Source of the DNA: JALSKU01 sp964556545
GTDB taxonomy: Bacteria > Campylobacterota > Campylobacteria > Campylobacterales > JALSKU01
Direction: 5' to 3'
Length of the DNA: 28,102 nucleotides
Assembly (NCBI GenBank): GCA_964556545.1
Contig: CAZKWE010000038.1
Location: 1-28,102 of the forward strand
The notes under the pieces are model-generated. The model was given only the letters and a program-made list of their open reading frames with translations, was not told the origin of the DNA and made no database searches. Made by a program: the position numbers and the translations under genes. Shown one piece after another: positions 5,293 to 14,393 of this stretch (its first letter is position 1; each line of letters begins with the position of its first letter).

Positions 5293-8013
5293 ATGGTGAA
5301 ATTTTTAGTTGTTTCTATTTTAACAGTGATGAATATTTTTGCTTTGGTAAACTTAGAGTGGTCTCATAAATATTTTGGCAGTATTAAAGAGATGAAATTT
5401 GCGGATTTAAACGGGGATGGTTTGAATGAAATTATTGTTGGTGGGGAGAATGGGATTTTTGCCCTGTCTGGCAATAATGGTATTCTTTGGAGTATTCAAA
5501 ACAGTAGTAGTGTCGGTAAAATAAAAACTTTTCAATTTGATTCGGATGTTGCTCCCGAAATAGCGGCAACTACATGGTTGGACGGTTATATTATAGATAA
5601 TAACGGTTCTATAATATCTCAAACAAATCTTGTGAGTGGATGGGCAGTTTCAAATCAACCATTGGCTATCTTAAATGAAAAAGCAATAAGCTATTATGAA
5701 GATTATAACAGTAAAGGCTTGGTTCATATAGGGGAGTATGCCCCTTTTTTTGATATATCTCAAGTTCCATCCAACGGATTGTATACGATAGATAGCAATC
5801 TTGATGGTTCAAAAGATACACTTTATGCGATAAATTATAACAATACACTTTATGCATTAGACAAAGATGGAAATGAGCTTTGGAGAAAGAGTATAGATAC
5901 ATCTTATGGCTATTTGAACTATCTTTGGGCTGGTTACAGATTAGATAGGAAAAAGGTCATTTTACTCGGTACGGCAGATGGCTATGTATTGGAACTTGAT
6001 GAAAACGGAGATATTATTTGGCATACATATCTTTATAAGCCCATAAAAAAAATAGAGCATTTTAAAAAAGGTGGTTTTTATGTTGTGTTTAATGACTATA
6101 ATTTGGGAAATTTGACTTATGATGCCGTAACACTACTCGGAGAAAATAATGGAGACCGATTATGGACTCATGAATCTTACAAGTATCCTACAAGAGCTAT
6201 GGCAGTAGATGACAGTTTGATGGCGGCATCATACGGAACAGATGTGGGATTGTTTGATGAGCATGGTGTTTTGATAGAAAAAACAACACTATCTCAAATC
6301 AAGACAAATAGTTTGGCATTTGATGTAAACTCACTCTCTTTTGGTAAATATAACAGCAATTTTGGATTGTATATAGGTACTATGGATATAAACAGATTAA
6401 ATGATGATAATAGTACTACAACTGTTTTTAGCGGAGGATCTCTTGTTCAAAAATTATATACAGGAGATATAAATGGTGATGGCAATGATGAGATAGCATT
6501 ATCCGACGAAAACAGACTTTATCTGTATGATATAAATGGAAAATTATTGTGGAAAAAAGATGGATATACTTTATCTGATAAAATTGGATTTGATGATTTT
6601 AACGGAGATGGCAAAAGTGAATTGATTGCATTAAATAAAGAAAATTTAGAAATTTTAGATGAAAATGGAAATATTATCTGGAGTCGCCCTTCATACTATT
6701 CCAATATTTATCCGGATATAGTTTTGAGTGATTATGATGGTGACGGATTAGATGATATTTTTATATCGAGTTTAAATCAAGATACCCAAAACTATGATTT
6801 GAGAGTTTATAGCGGTAAAGATGGATCAACTCTCCATACATTTGGTTCGGTTGAGAGGTGTTCTTATATAAATATTGTTAATATAAAAGGAGAGAAAGAG
6901 TTTTACTTTGATGATTTTGGAACATTGAAAAGAGTTGGTTTGGATGGAAATGTAAGCAGTTCTAAATATAGTTCTCTTTTTACTCCGACAGATAATCTTG
7001 CAATTTTTAGGGATATAGACAATGATGGAGTGATTGATGGGGTTTTGGCTTCCTACGATAGTGAAAATTTATATATAAATTTATATGATTTGACAAAAGA
7101 GGGAACAACAGATGCTTTAAAAGATACTATAACAATTTCTGCGAATGAAGAAGTTAAAGATTTAAAAGTTCTAGATTATAATGATGATGGAGTGTATGAA
7201 TTTCTTGTCGCCTATCCAAGTAAATTGGTACTATATAACAAAGATGGTGAGGAGATTTGGAAGCAAAATACAGTAGATAAGTTTGGAGATAACAGAATGT
7301 TATCAAAGATAACAATATTAGGAAATTTGATATTTGCTTCCGGCAAAGAGTTGTATATTTTTGATAAAAATGGCAATAAACTACAAGATATAAATCCTAC
7401 CAATTATGCATCAGGCAGTGAGTATTATTTGCCCTTTGATATCGCCATTAGTAATAATTCCAATATAAAGCTAATAGTAGGCTCTATGGGTGTATTTGCA
7501 TATGGCGGGATACAAACCGATATTTCCGATATATCAAAGATTAGCTATAAATCTGGATGGAATTTGGTTGCCACACCAACAAATTATAGCATACCACTTT
7601 CTGAAATAAGTTCTCTTTTGATTGCTTGGGAATATGATAATGGCGAGTGGAAAGTATACACTACAAACGAAGCAGATAGTGAAAAAGCTGAAGATCTTAA
7701 TATATCCAAATTTGAATCTATTGTGCCAAAAAAAGGTGTATGGATAAAGACTTCCTCTGACGGAGAAGTTATAGTCAATGGAAATCCCAATGAAATACCA
7801 TCTTTGAAAAATGGTTGGAATTTAGTAGGAGGAGTCGGAATGTCTGTAGAAAATTTACATAAAATATACGAAAATAGTGATATTTTTTGGAAATATAAGG
7901 ATGGACAGTGGATAGGAAAATGTTTTATAGATGGAACAGATTTAAATAATTTAAGTCAAGTTGATGCAAATGAAGGATTTTGGGTTCATACCGTCACTTC
8001 TTCGGGCAACTGA
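5293..8013 (+). CDS. secreted FG-GAP/VCBS beta-propeller protein with two C-terminal GWN modules
   Basis: A 906-residue exported protein. It has a signal peptide (MVKFLVVSILTVMNIFA) and then a long beta-propeller region with calcium-binding-type Dx[N/D]xDG loops: DLNGDG near residue 38, DINGDG near 392, DFNGDG near 435, DYDGDG near 480, DIDNDG near 575 and DYNDDG near 628. Between them are strands of the PQQ/WD type (DENGNIIW, DKDGNELW). Such proteins are exported, often outer-surface, structural or binding proteins; no catalytic motif is visible. From about residue 752 come two tandem modules, each opening with GWNLV (about 755 and 841), then a W-x-Y strand with a G-x-W turn, and closing with GVWIKT or GFWVHT. 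The neighbouring pseudogene has the same module. AAGGAG at 5281-5286 fixes the start. The exact function is unknown. Confidence 0.85.
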   Translation: MVKFLVVSILTVMNIFALVNLEWSHKYFGSIKEMKFADLNGDGLNEIIVGGENGIFALSGNNGILWSIQNSSSVGKIKTFQFDSDVAPEIAATTWLDGYIIDNNGSIISQTNLVSGWAVSNQPLAILNEKAISYYEDYNSKGLVHIGEYAPFFDISQVPSNGLYTIDSNLDGSKDTLYAINYNNTLYALDKDGNELWRKSIDTSYGYLNYLWAGYRLDRKKVILLGTADGYVLELDENGDIIWHTYLYKPIKKIEHFKKGGFYVVFNDYNLGNLTYDAVTLLGENNGDRLWTHESYKYPTRAMAVDDSLMAASYGTDVGLFDEHGVLIEKTTLSQIKTNSLAFDVNSLSFGKYNSNFGLYIGTMDINRLNDDNSTTTVFSGGSLVQKLYTGDINGDGNDEIALSDENRLYLYDINGKLLWKKDGYTLSDKIGFDDFNGDGKSELIALNKENLEILDENGNIIWSRPSYYSNIYPDIVLSDYDGDGLDDIFISSLNQDTQNYDLRVYSGKDGSTLHTFGSVERCSYINIVNIKGEKEFYFDDFGTLKRVGLDGNVSSSKYSSLFTPTDNLAIFRDIDNDGVIDGVLASYDSENLYINLYDLTKEGTTDALKDTITISANEEVKDLKVLDYNDDGVYEFLVAYPSKLVLYNKDGEEIWKQNTVDKFGDNRMLSKITILGNLIFASGKELYIFDKNGNKLQDINPTNYASGSEYYLPFDIAISNNSNIKLIVGSMGVFAYGGIQTDISDISKISYKSGWNLVATPTNYSIPLSEISSLLIAWEYDNGEWKVYTTNEADSEKAEDLNISKFESIVPKKGVWIKTSSDGEVIVNGNPNEIPSLKNGWNLVGGVGMSVENLHKIYENSDIFWKYKDGQWIGKCFIDGTDLNNLSQVDANEGFWVHTVTSSGN

Positions 8014-8358
8014 TAAAGTTTTGCTGATAAGTGACATTTATCGACAAGCAATGAGAAGAAGAGTTTGTTTTTACAAATGGGGTTATTGTTTCGCTGATTA
8101 GATATATCAATTTTCGATGTATTTGGTCAGTGGAGCAATAAAGAGTATAACTAAATGGAATCAGTTATGGGATTTTTTATAAAAAGGAGGAGTTAGGGCT
8201 TTACTTTTAACTTTTTTTATATTTATACTTTGATTTGACAATTATTCTTGTGTTGTTTAGCTATTGATTTTTTTTAAGGGCATTAAAATATCAAATGTAT
8301 CTTTGATTTTCTCTTTTAATGATACTATACTTTTAAAACAATTTTAGAATTTTTATGA
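8014..8358. other. intergenic region with repeat copy, no gene
   Basis: About 345 bases between the propeller gene and the TRAP operon. I see no supported coding frame. It contains the exact 26-bp repeat at 8191-8216, and the TRAP operon promoter begins at its right edge. Confidence 0.5.
8191..8216 (+). repeat. solo 26-bp copy of the transposase-flanking repeat
   Basis: Identical over 26 bases to 1876-1901, with unrelated sequence on both sides apart from a GGAG-rich run immediately upstream (8186-8192) and a T-run downstream. It contains the same AGTTA/TAACT palindrome. No transposase lies next to it, so it looks like a dispersed REP-like element that could be mobilised in trans by a RAYT transposase. 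The palindrome plus T-run could also act as a weak terminator, though the stem is only five base pairs. Confidence 0.65.
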
Positions 8359-8364
8359 TATACT
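8359..8364 (+). promoter_or_regulatory. -10 box of the TRAP/5-oxoprolinase operon
   Basis: TATACT, preceded by a T-rich stretch and lying 34 bases ahead of ATG 8398. AAAGGAG just before the ATG is the ribosome binding site. I see no operator or regulator gene nearby. Confidence 0.45.
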
Positions 8365-8397
8365 CGATTTTAGTTAAAAATTTTAAAGGAGTACAAA

Positions 8398-9354
8398 ATG
8401 CTTAAGAAAATATTACTTATAGCTACAATCTCGGCAGGACTTATGGCAAGTGTTATCAAAATGGATCTAAATGCAAAGTATCCTGCTACCAATTTTCATA
8501 CAAAGGGTGCGGTAAAATTCGCAAAACTGGTTGAAAAATATACAAATGCAACTGTAAAGATAACAGTTCATTCAGGAAGTTCGCTCGTCAAAGGAAATCC
8601 CTTAAAAGCAGTCAAGGACGGGACTGTGGCATTGACTGATATGTTTATACCTTTTACATCTGGCGGCGGAAAAGTTTTTGGTATATCTGCTCTTCCGTTT
8701 ATAGCAAACTCTTATAATGATGCTTATAGACTTTATCAAATTTCAAAACCGGCCTACAATAAAACATTTAAAAAATGGAATCAAAAATTACTTTATGCTG
8801 TTACCTGGCCTCCAAGTGGACTTTATACAAAAAAACCTATAAAAAATATGAATGATTTTAAAGATTTAAAAACAAGAACTTATGATAAAAATTCTGCAAA
8901 TTTTATCAATATGGCAGGGGGTCATGCGATAGCTTTGGCTTGGGGAGAAGTTTACTCAGCTCTTAGAACCGGTCTTGTTAATTCGGTTGTTACATCTTCC
9001 GCATCAGGAAAAGATGGAAAATTCTGGGAAGTTTTAAACTATTTTACAAAAATAAATTATGCCTACCCTCTACAAGCAGTCACTATAAATCTTGACTATT
9101 GGAACAGCTTAAGCAAAGCTCAACAACAAGCCATGCTAAAAGCTGCCAAAGAGATAGAAAAATATCAATGGGAAGCTTCAAAAAAAGAGGATGGCATAGC
9201 ACTTAAAACTTTGGCTGAACATGGTATGAAAATCGAAAAAACTACACCGGAAGTCAAAAAAGGACTTAACAAAATTGCAAACAAACTGTTAAATAAATTC
9301 TTAGAAGACGCATCACCGGCAATCAAAAAAATATTTAAAGAATATAGAAAATAG
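8398..9354 (+). CDS. dctP: TRAP transporter solute-binding protein (DctP type)
   Basis: Periplasmic receptor of a tripartite ATP-independent (TRAP) transporter, 318 residues, the family's usual length. It has a signal peptide (MLKKILLIATISAGLMA), then the first lobe with HTKGAVKFA and GTVALTD. The conserved Arg that binds the ligand carboxylate is Arg160 in LKTRTYD, followed by the family's helix with WGEVYSALRTGLVNSVVT. This Arg implies an organic acid ligand. Because the two membrane subunits and all three 5-oxoprolinase subunits follow on the same transcript, the likely ligand is 5-oxoproline (pyroglutamate); TRAP receptors that bind pyroglutamate are known from Bordetella (DctP6/DctP7). 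The ligand is inference; the family assignment is firm. Confidence 0.95.
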   Translation: MLKKILLIATISAGLMASVIKMDLNAKYPATNFHTKGAVKFAKLVEKYTNATVKITVHSGSSLVKGNPLKAVKDGTVALTDMFIPFTSGGGKVFGISALPFIANSYNDAYRLYQISKPAYNKTFKKWNQKLLYAVTWPPSGLYTKKPIKNMNDFKDLKTRTYDKNSANFINMAGGHAIALAWGEVYSALRTGLVNSVVTSSASGKDGKFWEVLNYFTKINYAYPLQAVTINLDYWNSLSKAQQQAMLKAAKEIEKYQWEASKKEDGIALKTLAEHGMKIEKTTPEVKKGLNKIANKLLNKFLEDASPAIKKIFKEYRK

Positions 9355-9831
9355 ATGAATTTTCTTAAATTCAACGATAAGCTCCAAAATTTTGGAGCTT
9401 ACTTGTCATCATTGTTATTTATCGCACTTACAGTTCTGATAACTACTGAAATAGTTGCCAGATCTTTTTTCAATGTATCTACTATGATAGCCGATGAATA
9501 CAGCGGATATTTTTATCTTGCTTCTATATTTTTAGGACTTGGATATACATTTAAAGAAGATGGGCATATAAGGATAAATATACTAACTGCCAAACTGTCA
9601 AAAGCAAGTATCAGATATATAGATATATTTGCAGGAATCATTACGCTATCATTGCTTCTTTTTATACTTTACTTTTCAGTTAAAATGGTTATTGAGAGTT
9701 ACAGTTTTGATATGGTAAGCGAAACAGTATCGGAAACTCCCATATATCTTACTCAGCTTGCTATCCCAATAGGACTTTTTATGTTTTGTCTGGCGGTTTT
9801 AGCTTTTATAATTAAAAAAATAAAAGGATAG
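9355..9831 (+). CDS. dctQ: TRAP transporter small membrane subunit (DctQ type)
   Basis: Four-helix inner-membrane subunit that links the receptor to the large permease. It has 158 residues, with hydrophobic segments at roughly 17-40, 48-66, 88-113 and 132-154. The loop after the second helix carries the typical GxxIRI pattern (DGHIRINIL). Its ATG follows the dctP stop codon with no gap, so translation is almost certainly coupled. It belongs to the same operon as dctP and dctM. The partner permease starts three bases after its stop. Confidence 0.95.
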   Translation: MNFLKFNDKLQNFGAYLSSLLFIALTVLITTEIVARSFFNVSTMIADEYSGYFYLASIFLGLGYTFKEDGHIRINILTAKLSKASIRYIDIFAGIITLSLLLFILYFSVKMVIESYSFDMVSETVSETPIYLTQLAIPIGLFMFCLAVLAFIIKKIKG

Positions 9832-9834
9832 TTT

Positions 9835-11172
9835 GTGATAAGTGACCCGCTCATACTGACTGTTGTTTTAATTGTTATCATGTTTGTTTTTCTGCTTTCT
9901 TCTATCTGGATAGCCGTATCGTTGATACTCACAGGTTTTGCAGGAATGCTGATATACAAAGTAAACTTACCGCCAAATATGAGCATATTTGATAAAATCG
10001 GCAACCTTTTAAGTTCAAGTCTTTATGATTCACTAAATTCATGGTCGCTGGCAGCCCTGCCTCTTTTTATACTTATGGGAGAAATACTTTACAGGAGTTC
10101 CATATCAGATAAACTTTTAACCGGACTGATGCCTTGGCTTGGAAAAGTTCCGGGAAAACTGTTGCATATAAATGTTGCTGCCTGTTCTTTATTTGCTGCA
10201 GTTTCCGGCTCATCTGCCGCTACTACCGCAACCGTAGGCAAAATAACTCTGGCTGAACTTAAAAAAAGAGGATACAAAAAATCTCTTGCAATCGGTTCAC
10301 TTGCAGGGAGCGGAACACTGGGTTTTTTGATACCTCCGAGCCTGATAATGATTATATATGGGGTTTTGGCCGATGTATCCATAGGAAAACTTTTTATAGC
10401 CGGAATTTTGCCCGGACTTTTACTTGCAACTTTATATTCGGGCTATATTATGATTATATCAACCATAGATAAAAATGCTATCCCAAAAACAGATGATAAT
10501 TTTACATGGAGCGACAGAGCAAAATCCTTAAGAGATTTGATACCTACTTTTTTACTTATAGGTTTGGTCTTAGGAAGTATTTACGGTGGTTTTGCAACCC
10601 CTACCGAAGCAGCAGCCCTTGGAGTTTTGGGTGCAATTGTACTTGCGGTATATTTTAAAACATTTTCAGCAAAACTTTTTAAAGAAGCTTTGTTTAATTC
10701 TGTCAAAACAACCGTTATGATAAGTTTTATCATAGCAGGTGCCGGATTTTTATCCCAGGTTGTCGGATTTTTAGGTATTGCAAGAGCAATAAGCGAATAT
10801 ATTGCATCTTTACACCTATCTCCCTATCATCTTATAATAGTTGTCGGAATTATGTATATATTTTTAGGAATGATACTTGATGGAATTTCCATAGTGGTTA
10901 TGACACTGCCTATAGTTTTACCTATAGTTACGGCTGCGGGTTTTAGCCCTTTATGGTTTGGTATATTTCTGGTTTTTATGGTTGAATTATCTCAAGTTAC
11001 TCCTCCGGTTGGTTTTTCTCTTTTTGTTATACAGTCAATTTCGGGAGAAAAGATAGAATATATAGTAAAAGCTACAATGCCTTTTTTCATTATAATGCTG
11101 TTAGCGGTTGTAATAGTTACATTATTTCCTCAAATAGCATACTATCTTCCGGCTCATATGATAGGAAAATAA
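9835..11172 (+). CDS. dctM: TRAP transporter large permease subunit (DctM type)
   Basis: Twelve-or-so helix permease of the ion transporter superfamily that drives solute uptake with a sodium or proton gradient. It is 445 residues long, close to the usual 425-450. Clear DctM hallmarks are SLYDSLNSWSLAALPLFILMGE near residues 60-82, AAVSGSSAATTATVG near 120-135, the GSLAGSGTLGFLIPPS loop near 150-168, GGFATPTEAAALG, and SQVTPPVGFSLFV near the end. The start is GTG at 9835, three bases after the dctQ stop. The first 5-oxoprolinase subunit begins 12 bases downstream, which ties transport to 5-oxoproline metabolism. Confidence 0.97.
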   Translation: MISDPLILTVVLIVIMFVFLLSSIWIAVSLILTGFAGMLIYKVNLPPNMSIFDKIGNLLSSSLYDSLNSWSLAALPLFILMGEILYRSSISDKLLTGLMPWLGKVPGKLLHINVAACSLFAAVSGSSAATTATVGKITLAELKKRGYKKSLAIGSLAGSGTLGFLIPPSLIMIIYGVLADVSIGKLFIAGILPGLLLATLYSGYIMIISTIDKNAIPKTDDNFTWSDRAKSLRDLIPTFLLIGLVLGSIYGGFATPTEAAALGVLGAIVLAVYFKTFSAKLFKEALFNSVKTTVMISFIIAGAGFLSQVVGFLGIARAISEYIASLHLSPYHLIIVVGIMYIFLGMILDGISIVVMTLPIVLPIVTAAGFSPLWFGIFLVFMVELSQVTPPVGFSLFVIQSISGEKIEYIVKATMPFFIIMLLAVVIVTLFPQIAYYLPAHMIGK

Positions 11173-11184
11173 CAGGATATCAAA

Positions 11185-11925
11185 ATGATAAAATTAAACA
11201 GTGATTTAGGCGAAGGTTTTGGCAATTACAAGAGTGGAAACGACAGCAAAATAATGAAGTATATAGATATGGCAAATCTTGCTTGCGGATTTCATGCCGG
11301 AGACCCTCTTACAATGACCAAAGCCATAAAAGAGGCTAAGAAAAATGATATATCTATCGGAGCACATCCGGGATATCAAGACATAGTAGGTTTTGGCAGA
11401 AGAAGCATAGAGCATACTCCTGATGAATTAAAAGCTATGCTTATATACCAAATAGGTGCCTTAAGAGCATTGGCAATAGCTGATAGTTATGACATAAAGT
11501 ATATAAAACCGCATGGTGCACTGTATAATGATATGATGAAAAATGATGACATTTTTTCCACTATTGTTGAGGCTTTAAGCAGTTATGACAATAATTTGAA
11601 GCTAATGATACTTTCATCAGCTAAAAATGAAAAATATAAAAAAATTGCAAACAAATATCATATAAAGCTTATATATGAAGCATTTGCCGACAGAGCTTAC
11701 AGCGATAACGGCTTTTTGATACCAAGAAAAGAGAAAAATTCTCTCTTTTGTGATATAAAAATTATACTTCAAAGAGTAAAAGAGTTAAATGAATTTGGCT
11801 ATATAAAATCAACATCAGGCAAAAAACTCTTTTTAAAGGTCGATTCACTTTGTGTACATGGCGACAACAAAGAAGCTTTAAATATAACAAAATCTATAAG
11901 AGCATATCTGGATAGCACAAAATGA
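11185..11925 (+). CDS. pxpA: 5-oxoprolinase subunit A (LamB/YcsF family)
   Basis: Subunit of the ATP-dependent 5-oxoprolinase PxpABC, which opens 5-oxoproline to glutamate in the cytoplasm. It has 246 residues, matching the usual 245-255. The family signature is intact: LNSDLGEGFG at 4-13, NLACGFHAGD at 32-41, GAHPGYQD near 60-67, the GFGRR segment, KPHGALYN near 110-117, EAFADRAY, and VHGDN near the C-terminus. Conserved Asp and His residues in these motifs line the proposed active site. An AGGAT site lies ahead of the ATG. The gene overlaps pxpB by four bases, giving coupled translation. The assignment is based on complete motifs and on the presence of all three subunits in order. Confidence 0.97.
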   Translation: MIKLNSDLGEGFGNYKSGNDSKIMKYIDMANLACGFHAGDPLTMTKAIKEAKKNDISIGAHPGYQDIVGFGRRSIEHTPDELKAMLIYQIGALRALAIADSYDIKYIKPHGALYNDMMKNDDIFSTIVEALSSYDNNLKLMILSSAKNEKYKKIANKYHIKLIYEAFADRAYSDNGFLIPRKEKNSLFCDIKIILQRVKELNEFGYIKSTSGKKLFLKVDSLCVHGDNKEALNITKSIRAYLDSTK

Positions 11926-12605
11926 GATTTGAAATCTCTTCTGTTGATAGTATAATCATATACTTTGCAGATGATATAAGCGAAAATGTTTTAAAAAAAG
12001 TTTCTTTTTACTACAAGTCACTAAAATCATTAAATAATCATTCGATTATATCTATCATTCCTTCATACACAAGCATATATATAAGATATGATATATATAC
12101 ATTTAATGATAAAAGTATCATTTTATACTTAAAAGAGCAACTTTCAAATTTCAAATACGACAGCAATTGCGAATTATATCAAAAAACTATTACAATACCT
12201 GTTTATTATTCAACCCGAACGGGACTTGATTTAAAAAAAATCTCAAATGAAAAAAGACTAAGTATAGATGATATCATATATCTTCATTCATCTAAAACTT
12301 ACTTGGTGTATGCAGTTGGTTTTATGCCAGGATTTGCTTACCTGGCAAAAGTAGATGACAAAATAGCCACCGCAAGATTAAAACATCCAAGAGATAGATT
12401 GCCTAAAGGAAGTGTTGGCATAGCAGACCATCAAACAGCAGTTTATCCAAGAGAAAGTCCGGGCGGCTGGAACATCATAGGCAGAACTCCTATGAAGCTT
12501 TTCAATCCAAATTCAAAGGAATTATCTCCTTTTGAGATAGGTTTTAAAGTTAAATTCAAACCCATAACAAAAAAAGAGTATTTGACTCTTGGCGGTAAAA
12601 TATGA
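11922..12605 (+). CDS. pxpB: 5-oxoprolinase subunit B (KipI family)
   Basis: Second subunit of PxpABC, 227 residues. Its C-terminal half is the cyclophilin-like carboxyltransferase-type domain, with the family motifs GFMPGFAYL, PRDRLPKGSVGIAD and PRESPGGWNIIGRTP. The N-terminal half is the more variable alpha/beta part. In Bacillus the homologue is the KipI histidine kinase inhibitor, but in an A-B-C cluster the 5-oxoprolinase role is the established one. Its ATG overlaps the pxpA stop and its stop overlaps the pxpC start, both by four bases. Confidence 0.95.
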   Translation: MRFEISSVDSIIIYFADDISENVLKKVSFYYKSLKSLNNHSIISIIPSYTSIYIRYDIYTFNDKSIILYLKEQLSNFKYDSNCELYQKTITIPVYYSTRTGLDLKKISNEKRLSIDDIIYLHSSKTYLVYAVGFMPGFAYLAKVDDKIATARLKHPRDRLPKGSVGIADHQTAVYPRESPGGWNIIGRTPMKLFNPNSKELSPFEIGFKVKFKPITKKEYLTLGGKI

Positions 12606-13498
12606 ATATGTTTGAAGTTCTAAATGAAGGGATAATGGCAACTTTCCAAGATTTGGGAAGATTCGGATATGATGATCTGGGAGTATCCAATACCGGGGCA
12701 AGTGATGAATTATCATATCATCTTGCAAACAGGCTTTTAAACAACCCTCCAAACTGTGTTACTATAGAGTTAACCATAGGAAAATTAAAGTTAAAGGTAT
12801 TGCAAAATACAAGAGTCAGTATAGCAGGGGCTGATATGAGAGCAAAATTAAACAGACAGCCGGTAAAAAACTGGAGCTGTTTTCCTGTAAAAAAAGATGA
12901 TATTCTTGAATTTGGATATGCATTAAACGGGCAATTGGCTTATATGGCAGTCGAAGGAGGATTTAAAACAAAAAAAATACTTGGCTCGTCTTCAGTTGGC
13001 AAATATATAGGCTCACCCATAAAAAAAGAGGATATTTTAAGTGCATCTGCAAGCTATAACAGACAAAAAGCATTTTATTCTCCTGCTATTATACCCGCTA
13101 TAGGGCATAAAGAATTGGAGTTGAGATTTGTTAAAGGATATCAGTACAATTGGTTTGATTTGAAAAACTTTACCGGATTAAAATTTAGAGTATCAAACAG
13201 ATACAACAAAATGGGCTATCAGCTTATCGGTGACAAAATCACACCAAAATATGATAAACTTATCTCGGAAGCCATAGCATTTGGAGCTATCCAGATAACT
13301 GCTGCAGGACAACCAATAATACTGCTAAAAGACAGACAAACCATAGGAGGATATCCGAAAATCGGCTCAGTTTTACCTATGGACTGTTTTAAACTGTCTC
13401 AATGCGGAGCAAATACAAAAATAACTTTTAGGGAAATACCTCTTAAAGAAGCTGTAAAATTTACAAAAGATTTTTACAATAAGTTAAAAGGAATATAA
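12602..13498 (+). CDS. pxpC: 5-oxoprolinase subunit C (KipA family)
   Basis: Third subunit of PxpABC, 298 residues. It opens with the family's QDLGRFGY...GVSNTGASD block (residues 17-35) and then IELTIG and the SIAGAD strand. Later come FRVSNRYNKMGYQL and the GxPIILLKDRQTIGGYPKIG segment, characteristic of the biotin-dependent carboxylase-like domain. It closes the operon that starts at 8398. The next gene (tyrA) is on the other strand and ends 29 bases away. No strong terminator hairpin is visible in that gap, though it is T-rich. Confidence 0.95.
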   Translation: MNMFEVLNEGIMATFQDLGRFGYDDLGVSNTGASDELSYHLANRLLNNPPNCVTIELTIGKLKLKVLQNTRVSIAGADMRAKLNRQPVKNWSCFPVKKDDILEFGYALNGQLAYMAVEGGFKTKKILGSSSVGKYIGSPIKKEDILSASASYNRQKAFYSPAIIPAIGHKELELRFVKGYQYNWFDLKNFTGLKFRVSNRYNKMGYQLIGDKITPKYDKLISEAIAFGAIQITAAGQPIILLKDRQTIGGYPKIGSVLPMDCFKLSQCGANTKITFREIPLKEAVKFTKDFYNKLKGI

Positions 13499-13527
13499 AA
13501 ACATTACAGGCTCTATCAGATTTTATT

Positions 13528-14355
13528 TTATATAATTTTATGCAAAGTTGTTGCTTTTTGCATCCATATCTCTATAGCTTCCCAGTTCTCATGTTCAATT
13601 AACTCTCTTATCTTTTTCATCTCTTTTTCAAAAAGGTCTATGGAATTTAAAAGATTGTTTCTGTTTTGTTTAAATACATCACTCCACATAACAGGTGAAC
13701 TTTTTGCAATCCTGCTCATATCCCTAAAACCTCCTCCTGCAAGTGCTAAAATACTCATAGGGTCCTCCTGTGACATAACGGTATTTGCCAATGAGTAACT
13801 TATAGCATGAGGCAAATGGGATATGAAAGCTGCATGTCTGTCATGCTCTTTGGCTCCCATATAAAAGATATTCATATCCAGTTTTTTATATAACTCTTCC
13901 ACTCTGTTTTTATGAAATTTTTCATTTCTTTCAGTATCACAAAGAACTACCGTATTGCCCTTGTATAAACCTTTGAAAGCCGCTGTCGGACCGTATTTTT
14001 CCGTTCCGCACATAGGATGGGATGCCACAAAGTTTTTTTCTATCTCTTTTGGAGTAGCTTCTACTATCTTTTGCTTTGTACTGCCCATATCAACTATGGT
14101 GGTTTTTGAATCTATATCTTTTAATTTTGGTAAAATTTTTACTATGGCATTTACAGGAATACATAAAAATATCATATCACATTTTTTTATATCTTCAAGC
14201 CTGCTTATTTCATCAACTAAATGCATTTCAAGGGCTTCTTCGCAATGAGCTATATTGTGATCCACTCCTAAAACTTTTTTTGCAATTTTTTTATCTTGAA
14301 GATCAAGCCCCAAAGAACCGCCCATAAGCCCCAGACCTACAATTCCTACAGTCAT
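13528..14355 (-). CDS. tyrA: prephenate dehydrogenase
   Basis: NAD-dependent oxidative decarboxylation of prephenate to 4-hydroxyphenylpyruvate in tyrosine synthesis. It has 275 residues, the usual length of a stand-alone TyrA without chorismate mutase or ACT domain. The N-terminal Rossmann fold shows GLGLMGGSLG (7-16) and an Asp at the end of strand two. The catalytic region has VDMGSTK, ASHPMCGTEKYGP and HAAFISHLPHAISY, with the His residues that bind substrate. AAAGGA before the ATG and a TATAAT box upstream support the start. It is divergent from bamA. Confidence 0.95.
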   Translation of the reverse strand: MTVGIVGLGLMGGSLGLDLQDKKIAKKVLGVDHNIAHCEEALEMHLVDEISRLEDIKKCDMIFLCIPVNAIVKILPKLKDIDSKTTIVDMGSTKQKIVEATPKEIEKNFVASHPMCGTEKYGPTAAFKGLYKGNTVVLCDTERNEKFHKNRVEELYKKLDMNIFYMGAKEHDRHAAFISHLPHAISYSLANTVMSQEDPMSILALAGGGFRDMSRIAKSSPVMWSDVFKQNRNNLLNSIDLFEKEMKKIRELIEHENWEAIEIWMQKATTLHKII

Positions 14356-14393
14356 AAATATTCCTTTTATAATCTTTTTAAAATATATTTGGT

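Noticed and set aside
7100..7260. Loss-of-function change in the propeller protein
   Set aside because: The frame is continuous from signal peptide to final module, and the calcium-type loops keep their spacing; variation such as DYNDDG is normal for the family.
10089..10382. Antisense frame of 97 codons within dctM
   Set aside because: It lies wholly inside a strongly supported permease gene and has no recognisable protein features or ribosome binding site.
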